Origin: Phaseolus vulgaris
Taxonomy: Eukaryota; Streptophyta; Magnoliopsida; Fabales; Fabaceae
Assembly (NCBI RefSeq): GCF_000499845.2
Contig: NC_023755.2
Coordinates: 37,770,023-37,834,022, forward strand
Reading direction: 5' to 3'
Length of the DNA stretch: 64,000 nucleotides
The stretch's first letter is position 1, and each line of letters opens with the position of its first letter. The translations under genes and the position numbers were made by a program. Under the pieces are notes generated by a model, which saw nothing but the letters and a program-made list of their open reading frames with translations, ran no database searches and was not told the origin of the DNA. Shown here in pieces: positions 43,890 to 57,200 of the stretch.

Positions 43890-45300
43890 AAAATAAATAA
43901 ATGAGAATCACTTTAGGGGTAGTTCAAGAAAGTTTCTATTCCTACACAACAACCATTGTCTTTTTGTTGTTCCTTAATAAAATTTCAGACCTCAACAATC
44001 TAGTCCAATCAATAAGAAAAAATCCAAATTTAGTCACTGCAAAATGCTTGGCCATACCAAAAGAATGCTATAAGAAGCATGGAAACCCTACAAGTTACAA
44101 GAAATTTAATCCCAATGTAAATTAAGTTAACGAATCCAACACAGGAGATAACCCAATGAAATTGACAAAAAGCTCAATATGATTATCTTCTAAACCTTCT
44201 TCAAAATCAGGTAACACATGTTGGAACATCATAGTAGCTTCAAACTCGCTTAAAAATGGTACATGGAGTTTTTTCCTTTTAAAAAAACTTGACCTTCAAT
44301 ACATCCAAACAAAGAAAATTCTTCCATTTGAATAGTAGATTCAGGAGCTATTACACATATTACATGTTTTGTACAACTTAGACTATCAATTTGTTTACCT
44401 TCCCACTAGAAGTATTGTTGAAGTAAAAGTCATAGGCATTGACACTATGTTAAATTCAGTAACAATGTCATTCTCCACAAAGTCTTGTTTATACTAGACT
44501 TTAAAGTCAATCTTATATTTGTAAGTTTCCTAACTCAATTTACTAGGAACAATATTTTTTTTATCATTCTTCTTTTGTCATCCAGGATCACCAAGACTCA
44601 AGGGTGATTAGCAAAGGTAGAATCCTCGATTACCTCTACATTTTAAAAAATCCAAACAATAAGTCTTATAGCTTTTTCTTGCCTTCTTTAAATCATATTA
44701 TTGTCAATGTTAGTAATAATGATAAAAGAAACATTGATGTAAACAAATAACACTGTAGATTAGACTGTTTATCTGATATTGTTATTAAAATGATTCATGT
44801 TAACAAAAGTTTGAACTTGCCTAGGTTCTAAGATACCTAAAGGCAACTCCTGAGCAACACATTTTTTTCTCTTCAAAATCCAAGTTAATTTGAGTGTTTG
44901 TGTAGATGCAGGCTGGTCTAGCACAGGCTTTAGCATCTCCATAGGAGATCCTCTTCTAACATGGAAATAAAAAAGGCAAACTATTTTATCTCAGTCTTCA
45001 GTAGAACTTAAAAATTATTATGGAATAAACATTCATATTCTTCCAAAATTATCCTTAAATTGTAATGGTTTTATGTGATACTATTTCAATTAAATATTTG
45101 TCAACTGATCATATATTGCATCACAGATCAAAACACATAGATATTGATGTCCATTTTGTCAAAAAGCACGTTGAATTAGGTTTTTTAAGACTTGTCTATG
45201 TTAAGTCATATAAACAAATAAAAAAGTTATTCCAAGGCATAAGTTTCAACCTCTCACAAGCATCTTGGCTCTCAAAATCATTTTTTTTCCAACTTGAGAA
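43890..45300 (+). pseudogene. Ty1/copia relic: gag end, protease, RNase H
   Basis: Plus-strand pieces in copia order: ECYKKHGNPTSYKKFNPN (gag end, near 44070), the protease active-site stretch IVDSGAITHIT (44331-44363), and RNase H pieces VCVDAGWSSTGFSISIGDP (near 44900), SQSSVE, then DTISIKYLSTDHILHHRSKH and IDIDVHFVKKHVELGFLRL (45077-45200). Integrase and RT are absent and many stops occur. An old, non-functional copy; no LTRs found. Confidence 0.75.
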
Positions 45301-46375
45301 AGGGTTATTACAATATACCATTGTCCCTTTTTATTAAGCACGACTTTTTCAAATTAAAATCGTTCTCCCTCACACGACTTACCAATTTTTGTATTTTTTA
45401 AAAAATTACCATTTATGTAAAAACGTGAAAAAATTATCCCAAATTTATAAATTTTCTAAAAAAAGTTTGGAGGGGTATCTACGAAAACTAGGAAGAAAAA
45501 TACAAAATAAGAGGAGGATGATAAATGTGAACTTTAGTATTTTTTTTAAAATTGTGGGCTTTAACATCGACCTAGATCACATTTTTTTTATTAATTTGTA
45601 TGAAATTTAGCGTCAATTTATCATACGCATATATTTTTTTTTCTGTTGTGTGGACATTAACATAAACCTAGTCTACGTTTTTCATAAATATTAAAATATT
45701 ATATGTTTATCGACTTAATCCCCGGTACTTGGGTTTCTTAAATAAGATTCCATAATGCTCATTGTTAAACCAATGCACTACCCATACTTAACTAACCGGT
45801 TTTATCACTTTTGCTTCCGCTTTACTCTAATATGTATTTTTACTTTTTACTTTTTATTGTAGTACAATAAGTATTAAAGAAAGTTTTGTTTGATTGTTTT
45901 CCTTTTCTTATTATTTTCTTGATTTTGTTTCTTGATTGGGGAATTTAAAGGGAGAAAATTATTGTAGTTTTATGGCTACAACTTGTATCTTAATTTGGAT
46001 GAATATTGAAAAGTGCTAAAATATAATACATCAAAATATGTTCTTGAAGAGAATTATGACTCTACATAGGAAACTTGAAGGCATGGATAAAATCAACTCC
46101 ATATTTATGAGATAAAGAGGTTAACTCTGAATCATTTAGGACTTATGAACCTAAATTTACACCAGCATCCAACAAGATTCTCACAGAAAGTTTGGACCGT
46201 TAGATTAATCTAGAAGTGTTTGCTGTACAGCTTGAGGGGATTTTTTGCTGATTGGGACATTCACATGTGGTGGTCGTGGTCGTGGTTCATTCCAACTCAA
46301 GAAATCCAGAATATAAAATTAAATATAAGTAAGAAATCAAATTATAATATCATACCCATCCATTAATAAGTAAGA

Positions 46376-46407
<32 letters not shown>

Positions 46408-47129
46408 TATCTATTAAAGAATAATTTAATATCTATTATAATTTTTTTTAAATAGAGTACGAATTTATTTGTCACTCTATATAAGCCCAACAACTTTAAG
46501 TGTCCTACCATGTCTCAGTGTATATGTGAATATACTTACCATTATAATTGAGCTCATAGGTAAATGAGTTTTGTGATATTTATAATTTCGTAATATTTAC
46601 CTACATTGTATATTTATGGCGATTCTCTTTCCAATCAACGCAAATGCTAAAGGTGACATTCATGAAGATAACCCATTCATATTTTTTTATGTTAATTTAT
46701 AAGTTACTTACGTAAGTTTTTTTTTTTTAATTCGAAAACCACGTTTATAAGAGTTTTGTATACATGAGTAGATTATATATATTTTTTAGATATACACATG
46801 TATCGACGGATCATTGTTCAAATAATTCAAGTATTGTCTTTGAAAAAAAATAGAAAAAGAAAAATCAATAAGGTAAAAAAAAAAATCAATAAGGTGAGAA
46901 AATTCTATTACTGGTTGAAAATCAACCTTACGTGAAAAATTTTGTCATGGAGAGCTTCGAGAAAGTGAAGTTGCATCAGAATGGTCTCCTCTCTTAAATC
47001 ATCAGGTGAAAGATGGGAAAGCCATAAAAAAAATTCCTTTATCTTCAAGTCCTTGAAAATATAATTTTACTCTACATGTCTAAATTGTCGTCTAATTTGA
47101 GTAAAATTGTCTTCCATAATAAATATCTT

Positions 47130-47168
<39 letters not shown>

Positions 47169-48400
47169 TTCAATATTAAAAAAAAATGTCAACCAAAAAA
47201 ACTTTAGTTGCACCATATTTTGTTTCCTTATATTTGCAAAATAATAAATATAAGCATGCATGTCAACATAATATTGACTAATTATATATATAAAGAAATG
47301 AATTGTGAAAGTGTATTGATAACTTCATTCGAAATATCTATTTGGTAGCTTGAACATAAAAAGTAGTATACATGTGACTAGGAAAATAAAATTTATAAAA
47401 ATTATGATATATTTTGTATATGAATTAGAACATTTTTTAAATATTTTTTTTTAATTTATTTCATTTGTTTGTTGATAAAAAATGACTTTATTTAATTGTT
47501 GAATCAGCGCTAATGCTTTTGTACATAAAATAATATGTGTGTGAAAAACAACAAAAATGAAATAGCTGGAAAGAAAGCTTTTGCCTCATTGTGATTATTT
47601 TATTTGAGGGGAAAGTAGTTCACGGCCTCCCAAAGGTCACAGGAAACAAATAAAAGTAGGTCATGCTGTAGCTGGTAAAGTTTGCATCAACGTAAAAACG
47701 TAACATGAAAAAAAGTACTGTAGTGGTAAACAAATCATAACAGTGTTCTTCAAATTATATCTCACAGCTGTTTCCAAACCTATAACTTGGTTTGAGATAC
47801 AAATTTCATATTGAACTAGAATCCTAAAAGATCTTGTAAGTTGTAATACATAATATAGAAATTAATAAGATTGTCGAATACTTTAAAGGTAAAAACATCA
47901 TTAAAAAAATATTAATTAAGATAGTAATAAAGTAAAGCATTGAACAAAGACATGAAAGTGGTAGTGTTTGAGCAACATAAGATTGACGGAGGAAAAGAGT
48001 TTGTTTACGTGTATCTACTTATTGCTTGCCCTATAGTACAACATTATGAACTAGGATGCAGAATGAAAAGAACCTTAAAGAAAAAGAAAGAAAAAGAAGG
48101 AAATAACATTGTTACTTGAGAATATACAATAGAAGAAGCTAGGTAGCATAGAATAGAGAGAATATCTATTGTCTCTTCCAAAACGCAATGGCCCCCACAT
48201 CCTTCACGGGATGCCTCTATGATATCGATTTCATCACGTGATAAGCTTCCTGTTCACTGTGCATGCCCACCCAATCACTCGCTGGTCGGTATCAGCTTCC
48301 TGTAATCTTCTTGTTATCGTCACTTTGAGGTACATATCTCCTATTCATTCTAAATTCTAATGCTATCCATCATCATGCAATCAATTCACTTCCTTATACT
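45300..48400. other. AT-rich intergenic sequence
   Basis: No supported gene. Two alternating-TA microsatellites: 46376-46402 and 47132-47162. The last 500 bases before 48415 lie downstream of the IDD stop codon and should hold its 3' UTR; no clear AATAAA on the minus strand is near the stop. Confidence 0.6.
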
Positions 48401-48414
48401 TCATAGCAATGCAA

Positions 48415-50275
48415 TCAGTAGTGTCCACGGAACTGCCTTTGCAGGTTCATCACTGGCCCCATTTGCCTGCTTAGTGACCCATCTCCAACACCCATGAAGT
48501 CTTTGGTTAAGTGCTCTTCAGTGTTTGAACTTGAACGTACTTGCTTCTCCGTTATTTCTGCTTCTCCACTTCCCCACTCTTCGATCCGTGGCATCACCAT
48601 ATGCTCCAAACTCTTCCTGCAACTCAAGGAAAACCCACCTCTGCTTGCCTGGGAATTCACCATGAGATTCAAGTTTTCAGGCTGGTTTCCTTGCTTGAAT
48701 AACTTCTGAATTTCAACCACGTTGCTCCGGTTGTTGGTTGACGTGCTTGACATGTTCGGGTCTAACAGGCCGAAGTTAGAGTTGTCGAAGGGTGAAGTAC
48801 CACTCATCCTTGTAGATTCCATGTGACTTGGGTACAAAGAGCTCACGCAATGCGACAACTCCCCTTTGTTGTCTTCTTGCTCTAGCTTCAGTCCATGAGG
48901 CATAGAAACACTGGCACATGCAAAAGATGCTTCTGGGTATCGGTAATTCGCCCACTGTGCCTGTGACGACGATGTCCCGAAAATGTTGTTTGTTTCAGGC
49001 AAGGTTGCTCCTGGTGAGAATACACTTGAGTTGCCCGGAACAACGCCAAGAGGATGGTTGAGTTGAAGATTTGTCTGGTCTAGCCATAACGGCAACCTTA
49101 GCTTATGTTCAACATGTTCAGCATCAGCAAAATTCCCCATGTATGATTCTGGACCTGGCCCACCAAACTCTGAATGAAACCCGTGTAATTGTAGACCCTG
49201 AGGCATTACCCTCGGGCCTTGAGCGTTCATCAAAATATCGTTTCCAAGGTGGTTTGATAAAACTGCCGGAAGTCTCGTACTTTGTTCCACCATAGCGTCA
49301 CAAAAGGCTCTATGTGTTACAAAGCTGTCCTTCCTGATTTGTCACACAACTACATTAATTAATTTCCTTCGCCATTTACATCATTCCTCAACATTCTCCA
49401 CTTCTCAGCTCAAAACATTAATTGCGTTTAGTTAACGTCCCCAACATACATTAAATTCATGAATCAGATGAATTAATGAGATTATCCTATAATAATTCAA
49501 CATGCATCAAATTGAGTAGAGACATATATGCAGCAGTTGATTGAACGAGGTTGATATATAAAGCGTGTGGTAATACTAATAGTATTAGTAAGAGTAGATA
49601 CCTGGAGAATATCGTGCCACAGTCACATTTGTACTGTCTAGTCCCACAAATCTTGTTATGGGCTTTCCAGTCAGATTGAACAGCGTATTTCTTGGAGCAC
49701 TTTTCGCACTTCCACTTCTTCTCACCGTGCTTTCTGCTGAAGTGTTTTTTAATCCCAGTGAGGTCTCCCAGGGCTCTGCAAGGGTCATGGTGCACGCAAC
49801 TCTTCTCCGGACACACGTACACCTTCTTCCTCACCTCTTCCTTCGTCCTCTGCCGCAGCTTCCACGGCAAATTGTGCCCTCGCCGATGCAGCTGCAGGTT
49901 CTGGTCTCGCTGAAACCCCTTGTTGCACACTTCGCAGATGAACCGGTTCGTCGCCATCAGCGACTTTGGCGACAGAGCAATCACTTCTGCATTCGGATCT
50001 GCTATATTGGTCCATTAGTTAACTAAGCCGTAATTAATTACATGTAATTTTTATGAATTATATAAGAAAAATAACACATACAAAAGCTGAAGATCGAGAT
50101 TGATAGAAGAGAAGGACTTTGATAATAACTTGCCTGGTGTTCCGGGTAGGCTTCTTTTTCTCTTAACCGATGAGTTTGGATTAGGGTTAGGATTAGGGTT
50201 TGAGTTTGGGTCATGGACTTGAACCGAGGAATCTCCGAGGTTGGAAGGGACAGTTATTGCTTCACCAGACATCAT
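48415..50275 (-). CDS. IDD: INDETERMINATE-DOMAIN (IDD) C2H2 zinc-finger transcription factor
   Basis: Three coding exons: 50275-50134, 49998-49602 and 49333-48415, 485 aa. IDD proteins are nuclear DNA-binding regulators, many acting with DELLA/SCARECROW-type partners. Residues 38-42 KRKRS form the usual NLS before LPGTPDPNAEVIALSPKSL. Finger 1 uses C69, C72, H85, H89 (FICEVCNKGFQRDQNLQLH); finger 2 is YVCPEKSCVHHDPCRALGDL...; fingers 3 and 4 are C2HC type (WKCEKCSKKYAVQSDWKAH; YKCDCGTIFSRKDSFVTHRA spans the exon 2/3 junction). The C-terminal TKDFMGVGDG is the family's T-R/K-D-F-L/M-G motif. The usual MSATALLQKAAQMG motif is not found. Intron 1 (135 bp) has a GC donor (CAG|GCAAGT) and a tandem acceptor TAGCAG; intron 2 (268 bp) is GT-AG. 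I chose the start MMSGEA; an in-frame upstream ATG at 50338 is less likely because a 5'-UTR intron acceptor (TTTTGCAG) lies just upstream. Confidence 0.92.
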
Positions 50276-50379
50276 GCTTGGAACCGAAGAGAATTGGAGT
50301 GTCCTAAACAAGCAACCTCGCAAATTCCGAAAGTACAAGCTACCTCAAGTTTTGAAGCAGACAACCGTGACACAGGCAC

Positions 50380-50390
50380 TGCAAAACAAA
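50380..50390 (-). other. Probable 5'-UTR splice acceptor of the IDD gene
   Basis: Minus-strand CTACTTTGTTTTGCAG|TGCC, a strong pyrimidine-rich acceptor 105 bases before the chosen ATG. A donor could be the GTACGTGAAAC near 50500. Leader introns are common in IDD genes; not proven here. Confidence 0.45.
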
Positions 50391-50704
50391 GTAGCATAAC
50401 ATCCAAGAAGTTAAAAAAATATTATTTAATTTATCGATTTGAGACAAGAAAAAGGTACACATATATAGTTGAGAAGAAATTGAAAATGGTTGTTTCACGT
50501 ACATGTGAATCGCGGTGACAGGAGAAAGGTTGAGAGTTTGGGGGGAGAATTGGTGAAAGAGTAGAGAGAATAAGGAAATAGTTGGCGAGTGAATGTGTTA
50601 AAATAAATTGAATCTCATTTCTCTCCTTATCAACACGGCTGCTGAGGGTGTCAGTCAGCCATAGACTAAGCTGGACCACTTTCTCTGTCTCTCGCTTTCG
50701 TTCA

Positions 50705-50713
50705 CCATATATA
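50705..50713 (-). promoter_or_regulatory. Candidate TATA box of the IDD gene
   Basis: Minus-strand TATATATGG about 430 bases upstream of the ATG, with CCAAT (plus strand 50714-50718) directly upstream of it and a CT-rich leader downstream (TCTCCCCCCAAACTCTC near 50540). Confidence 0.4.
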
Positions 50714-50759
50714 CCAATAGCCAATAACTAGCACAACTAGTACCTACTAGCTACTAATC

Positions 50760-51099
50760 AAACTAAGAGTATTACCAAGTCAAATTAAACCACCTTCCAA
50801 CTCTTATTTCAGTTTCACCCCGAACGTGTAATACCAGGCCCATGTGGGCATTAGTTTAAATAAATATAGGGAGATAACCCACATAAAAATAGTATTGAGT
50901 GATTCTTTATAGGAGGTACTCACTTAAAAAAAAAAAACAAAACCCACTTTTCAATATCAAGATTACACTAACTTGAACCTCAAAGGGGTTGCAAGTACCT
51001 CAAGTGGAGACCGAGACTTACAATTACAATCGAGACACCAAAGTGAAAATTGGTCGAACAATAGAAGTGAAAGTTAGTGATCTTATGGGATCATTTTGA
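50760..51099. other. IDD upstream region; start of a gypsy LTR remnant
   Basis: No coding sequence. From about 50880 the sequence probably is LTR U3-R-U5 of the following gypsy relic, since it runs without a break into the LTR end at 51112. Confidence 0.4.
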
Positions 51100-51960
51100 T
51101 ATTGTAAGAACATTTTGGCGCAATCATAGAAATTGAGAAAATCATTTAACAGATTACATCGTGACCACGTGAAACATGACAACCGATAGACGCTAACACG
51201 AGGAACCTCGTGATAACTACGTTGATAAGATGAAAATGATGATGGAGTTGCGAAGAGCAATAGAAACACTAAAGAGAAATAACGCTAAAAAATTTGATTC
51301 CCTCCGATCTAAAAATGCAAGATTTGAGACAGAAGCTGGGAAGGAACGAGACCATAGGCCGACACCAAACACAAAGATCCAACTAGCTCCAATGTATCAA
51401 CCGTCTCATAAGTTCAAGAGCTTGGTAGTTTCCAAAATGCTCAATCCTGACCATCGGTCTCTATGTACACTTTTGGTGTCTCTGCTTGCCGATATCCCTT
51501 CATGGAAGATACAAAGGAAATTTCATTCTTGCCAAATTGGAAAAGCCAAATCTTGGAGAGATATAATGTCATATAGATTTGTTTGTATACTTCGGGCGAT
51601 ACCATCCTCAAGGTATTGAATGGAGCTTGAACTCTTCTTTGCAACAAAACATAAGAACATAAACTTCACATATGATATTCTGGTCATCAAACCTTCTAAT
51701 GGTTCATAGATCGTCTAGTTGGTCAAGAGACTATCTATGGTTGTATCAGACCGTCTAGATAGATTGTCCAAACCGTCCAGAGTCTCAACAACAGGTATCC
51801 CATGTCGAGACCAAGATTTGCAACCAAGACTAAACCAGACGAGACCGAAATATAAACGGAAATTGAGACATAAAGCAGCATGAAGATTAGGATCAACCGA
51901 ATAACAAAAGTTGAAGTTAGTGGTCTTCGTTTCACTTCTCCTGCTACCATGTTCACTCGT
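51100..51960 (+). pseudogene. Tat-type gypsy relic: LTR end, PBS and gag start
   Basis: TTGTAAGAACATTTTGGCGC at 51103-51122 equals the LTR/PBS junction of the element at 4.3 kb, though the rest of the primer site is altered. The frame at 51230 (MKMMMELRRAIETLKRNNAK, FDSLRSKNARFETEAG) resembles that element's gag N terminus (coiled-coil type). After about 40 residues the similarity is lost. It looks rearranged, with GTCTAG-rich sequence at 51.70-51.78 kb of unknown origin. Confidence 0.65.
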
Positions 51961-52309
51961 AAGGATTTTTACCTATTTTACTAAGTTCTCTTTAGTCCCC
52001 ATGCTTTGATTTTATTATCTTCTTTCACAGTCCAATGTTCTCATGCATTGCTCAATGTTCTCATGCATTGCTCAGTCCAATGTTCTCATGCATTGCTCTT
52101 CTTTCCACTTTCCTATAAGTGCCTCATTAAACCTTTATATATCTTTTATATCCAAAACCCCACCTTCTTTTGTTTTACACATATTCAACCCTTTCACCTT
52201 AGAAATTTTCTTGCGTTCCACTCTCCATCCCTACAAAATTTGTCTATATCCTTTCCCAAATTCTTTTCCGACCACTTTTTGGGATTTAAAAAAAGATAAA
52301 TAGAATAAT

Positions 52310-54230
52310 GGGAATAGAAGCTGCTACAACATATTTGATTAGGCTTACCCTACATGCAAATGAAATATATCTTCTTTTTCATCTACTTAGTCTTTTTTGA
52401 ATCTTACTTAGCATAGGTTCCCACATACTCACTGTTCTCAGACTCCCTCCTATTGGTATTTCCAAATATGTGAAAGTCCTAGACATATTTTTACAATTTA
52501 GTATAGTAACAAATCTATCTATGTTATGGGTTTTTATCCCTATAACTCCCAACTTACTCTTGTGAAATTCACTTTTATTTCATATGCTAATTTAAAGCAT
52601 CTTAGAATACATTTCAAAGTCATTATATTTTGAATTTTGTCCTCACATATGAATAAGGTATCATTTACATATTGCAACACATTTACTTCTTTCTTATGTT
52701 TACCTATCTTCACCTCATCCAACTTTTGTACCTATAGAACTTGTTTGACTAATCTAGTTAATCCCTTTACCACAATAATGAACAAGAAAGGTGTTAGGGG
52801 GTCACCCTTCTTGAGTCCTCTTCCTGGTTAGAATCTCTTTACCCATTAACTATAATTGATATTGTTGTAGATTCTAGGCATCCTCTAATCCAATTTATCC
52901 ACTTCTCATTGAATCCTAGTCTTCCCATCATATAGTATAAGAATTCTCAACTAACTAAATTGTATATCTTTTCACAGTTCACATTCATTATCAAACAAAT
53001 TTTCTTTCTGTGTCTAACATCATCTATAACTTCATTTTGCAACCAAGATATTATCTAGGAGGTTTATCCTACTAGAAAAAATGATTGAGTTTCAATTATA
53101 AGTTTCTTAAGAAATTTTTTCAACCTTCCAACCAATAACTTAATCATAATTTTATACAAAGGGATGAGACTGTTATGTATTCTCCTTAGTTATGAGGATT
53201 TTCTACTTTTGGAATCAAGATAATAGATGACACATTACTTTCTTTGATCTATTCTCCATTAGAATAATAATCATGTGTCCAGGACTCATACTTCCTTCAC
53301 ACTCCCTAATTGTCTCTTGTCTCTCTCTGTAAAACTAGATGTTAAATCCAAGTTATCCTCCCAAAGTGACTTAAAATGTAATCCATTTAATTTGACCATA
53401 ATAACATCCTTCTCTTGAAAGAAATTTTCAAAGAATCATTTTACCTCTTCTTTCACAACCAATGAGTCTTGAGTCCAAACTCCCTAAACATTTAAACCCT
53501 TTATACCATTTTTTATTCTTCTCCAATTCATAACTGACTGAATATTTTTTTTTGAATTGGAGTCCCTAGAGCTATCCATTTAGTTCTAAATCTCTGTTTG
53601 TCTAATGATTATTGTCTATAACCAGTTCTGCAAACAAATCTTTCCTATCACTTCCCCTCTTATCATCATTTAAACCAACATTCTCCTTAATATGATCTAA
53701 TTCGCTAATTTTTCCTATTAAATCTTTCTTTTTCTTATTTATCTCCCCAAAAATTGTTTTATTTCATCCTTTAAAATCCTTTTAAATATTTTCATTTTCT
53801 CTTTAACCATGTATATCTCTGTCCCCATTAACTCTATAAGTTTTTCAATAACTATCCACAATCTCTTTAAATCCTTTATTACTTTGTATCTGGATTCACC
53901 TTACTACTTATATTCTAAATTAATTTTTATTAATCTTTTAGAAACTAATTTAAAATTTAAAATATTAATAATTAATTTAGATATCAATTTAAAAATTATT
54001 TTAAATATAAAAAAAATCTATGAAATAGTATTTAATGATTTTTTTTAGTGCATGCACGATGTTATTGTCAAAAGCTCTAATGTTTGTTAACTCTTCCCAT
54101 ATTGTTTTTCTTTCTTTGTACAGATATGCTAAATGAACATTAATGACTGAAATTGATGTTTTTTTTTTCATTTCCCCAAGAACCTTTAACCCAAATGAAA
54201 CCTTCACGTATGGACCATTATTCACACTAG
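52310..54230 (-). pseudogene. LINE (L1-type non-LTR retrotransposon) ORF2 relic
   Basis: Minus-strand pieces from right to left: endonuclease-like ISVINVHLAYLYKERKTIWE (near 54130), then after an AT-rich gap reverse-transcriptase pieces, including GLKKGDPLTPFLFI (near 52800), DEVKIGKHKKEVNVLQYVND with the YADD position changed to YVND, and LKCILRCFKLAYEIKVNF (near 52590). Many stops. The gap at 53.93-54.05 kb ends TTTTTTAGTG and may be a small CACTA-type insertion. Dead copy. Confidence 0.75.
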
Positions 54231-54239
54231 AATATATCT

Positions 54240-57200
54240 CAAATGTTCAGAATTGCCCAGATGCATTAATTACTGGATTTGTATCCACCCTATATCTATA
54301 TGTCCCCACATTTTACAACAAGTTTCCTCTTAATTTTCTGAATAGACATCATATCAATTTCATGCTTAATATATCAGTTATTTGCTGAATCCTCTTGTGT
54401 TGGTGCTCAAAATTTTTATTGATGATTATTTATGTGTGTCCCTTCCTCCCCTTTACCCTATTGTCATAATTTCTTTTCTCCATCTCTTCAAATCTCTTAA
54501 TAATTATCTCTAATCACCTTTACACATTATTCCTAATCATTTTACCTAATTCTAATTCGCATAGCTTTCTTATTTCTACCTTTTTTTTTTGCCAATACAT
54601 TCTATTAGCGTTTCTAATATCATCATTAGATATAGCATATTAATAAATGAATATAAAGCTAACTTCTTTTATTCTCGTTGTTGCACTTTTGTTATTGACA
54701 TTTATAAAAGGTATTTATAATCCTTAGTCTTACTATACTACCATTAATTTGTGTGCAATGATTATTTATTGATTTAATATACTAAAGTTGAGTATACAAA
54801 TATCGTGACTCTCTACAGAAAACTATAAAAATGATTAAGCCATAATTGCATTATATTATATTAAGTATACAGTGTTTAATGGGAAATATAATCTGAAGAT
54901 TAAAAAAAAAAAAGGAAGAGAGAGAAGGTGGCGTTGTGGTGACGATTTTGTCCGTGAGACTTAAATGATTCGAAATGGGAAAGAGAATCCACAACACAAA
55001 ACCACTGCCTGTTACTTAAAAAGTTGAGATATGGTGGGCTACCAAATAAGAGAATGTTAAATAACAATAATGAAGGATAAGAGTTTTCCATTTTTAATAT
55101 TATAAGATTAAATTATTCAAGTTAAAACTAAAAATTATTTATAAATATTAATAAAAAATCGTCTTTGTATTGATTTCGTAATTTTTTGTATACGTTTTCT
55201 TATCCATTTTATTTTTTAAAATATAACTTATTTTATTATTTTATATATCATAATTATTTTTAAATTTAATTAAATATTTATGATAAAAAAATAATTTAAA
55301 AAAAATATTTATTATATTAATTAAATTAAATAGTATTTTAAAGACTAAAAAAATAATATTATAATAATTTTTATTATTAATAAAAACTTTAAACTAATTT
55401 TAAAATTAATATCTAATTAATTATAAAAATTCAGTAAATTAATTTTTTTCAGTTAAAATAATATCTAATTTAATCAATATAATAATTAATTATTTTTTAT
55501 TAAATATTGTTTTATAGTATTCTATTAATATTTAAATTTCTATAATATAAAAAATAAAAATTAATAATTAATATAAATGAATAAAAAACTTATTACAATA
55601 TTTTATAAAAAATTTATTTAATAAACTATACCTAAAAATAATAATTTATTGTTATTTGGATATAATTAATAAACATGTAGAAATGGTTGGATAAAAATAA
55701 AATAAAAATAATTTTTTAAACTTTATTAAATATGATAAACCTTCGAAACATGAAAATGATTTAAAATAAAATATTTTTTATTAAAAATAAATTTAAATTA
55801 TCTCACAAAATTTAATATTTTTTTTTTGTTTATAAAGAATTTCAAAATATTGAATATATCTAATATATTATTTTAAAAAGTTATATTTAATTCATAGATA
55901 AATTCGAAAAGATAGTAGTCATTGTATTGCTTCACTTTTCTCCATAAATTCGTTCCTGTGACCCACATCACCGATCTGGTCTCCTGCAATATTTCGTGTC
56001 TTCTTTCTTTAACTTTGTTTGCATGTCAAAAAAAATATTTAATGTGATCAAATATTTCTAAATTATATTTTTATGACAAAGGAGTATATGCAGTTTTTAT
56101 CTAGTAAATACTTTTTAATGACCGTTCAAAAAAAATCAATAGCTTTTCTTAATTTAGACTTTTACTTTTATTTTTTATCAATAAAATAATATTATTTTAA
56201 AATATTTTGACATACGTGATACTCTGATTTGATTGTCCTTGACTCACATACTAATATATATCAGAAATACGGTGGTTCTCCCGCATTTACGCATTTAGTA
56301 TACAAAATACGGAATAGATTAGTTTGTCGTGTGAGTTTATTTTACTCGTCTATGGATGAATTTGTATAAGAAAAATATTTTTTAAATTAAAATTTAATTA
56401 TAAAAAATATTTTTTTCTGAAAAATTAAAATTTATCATTATTTTAATTCATTCAATTAATATGAAACATATAAAGACATTTATAAGGGTTGTTAAAAGAT
56501 TTTGATTAAAAATAATTAAAGTTTTGTTTTATATATATTTTTCTAATGTAAATATATTAGAGTATCTTATCAAAGTTTTATTATTAAATATTTTAATAAA
56601 ATCTTTTTATGTTATTTTTTATTAACAAAATTTAAATGTAAAATTTTATTTAAAATTAAATTCATTTTTATTTTTAATATTAATTTCTTTATTAGATGAT
56701 TAAAATAAAACAATTTTTTAATACATTAAATTTAATTAAGCAACTAGAGTGGAAGAATGTCTTCTTATTAATTAAGCAACAAGATGAAAATATGCTGGAG
56801 CGTTGGTTTTGTATTGATGCAGGGGTTAGAGTTGATTATAGGATTTATTACTTCTTTGGTTTGGCACCATACAGGGTTGAGTATTTATTTGGATAGTTTT
56901 AGTTATTTTGGGTATAAGTTGTAAGGATATTTACAGTTTTAGTACTTCATATTAGTCTAAAATTGTATGTGGTGTTGATGCCACAAGGATTTGAAACATT
57001 TCTAAAATATTTTATTTTATTTTATTTATTTTTTAAAAAAAAAAAACATTAAATTTATTTTTTAAAATAAAATAAAATAAATATCACTCTGCAATAATAA
57101 TGTGAGTGAGATGTAATTTTTTTTTTAAAAATAAAATAATTATTTTTTTTATTTGTGCATACTATACCGATTCAATCCGTCATGTCCATGATTAATTCGC

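Noticed and set aside
49658..50026. Plus-strand 122-codon frame
   Set aside because: Antisense of the IDD zinc-finger exon, whose minus-strand reading is unambiguous.
50276..50338. Upstream in-frame ATG (MYFRNLRG...) as start of the IDD protein
   Set aside because: Likely 5' UTR: the sequence is not IDD-like, and MMSGEA fits the family's short Ser/Asn/Pro-rich start better.
54900..55091. 63-codon minus frame upstream of an AT desert
   Set aside because: No motif, no homologue in the window, ends in a poly-T/poly-A artefact.
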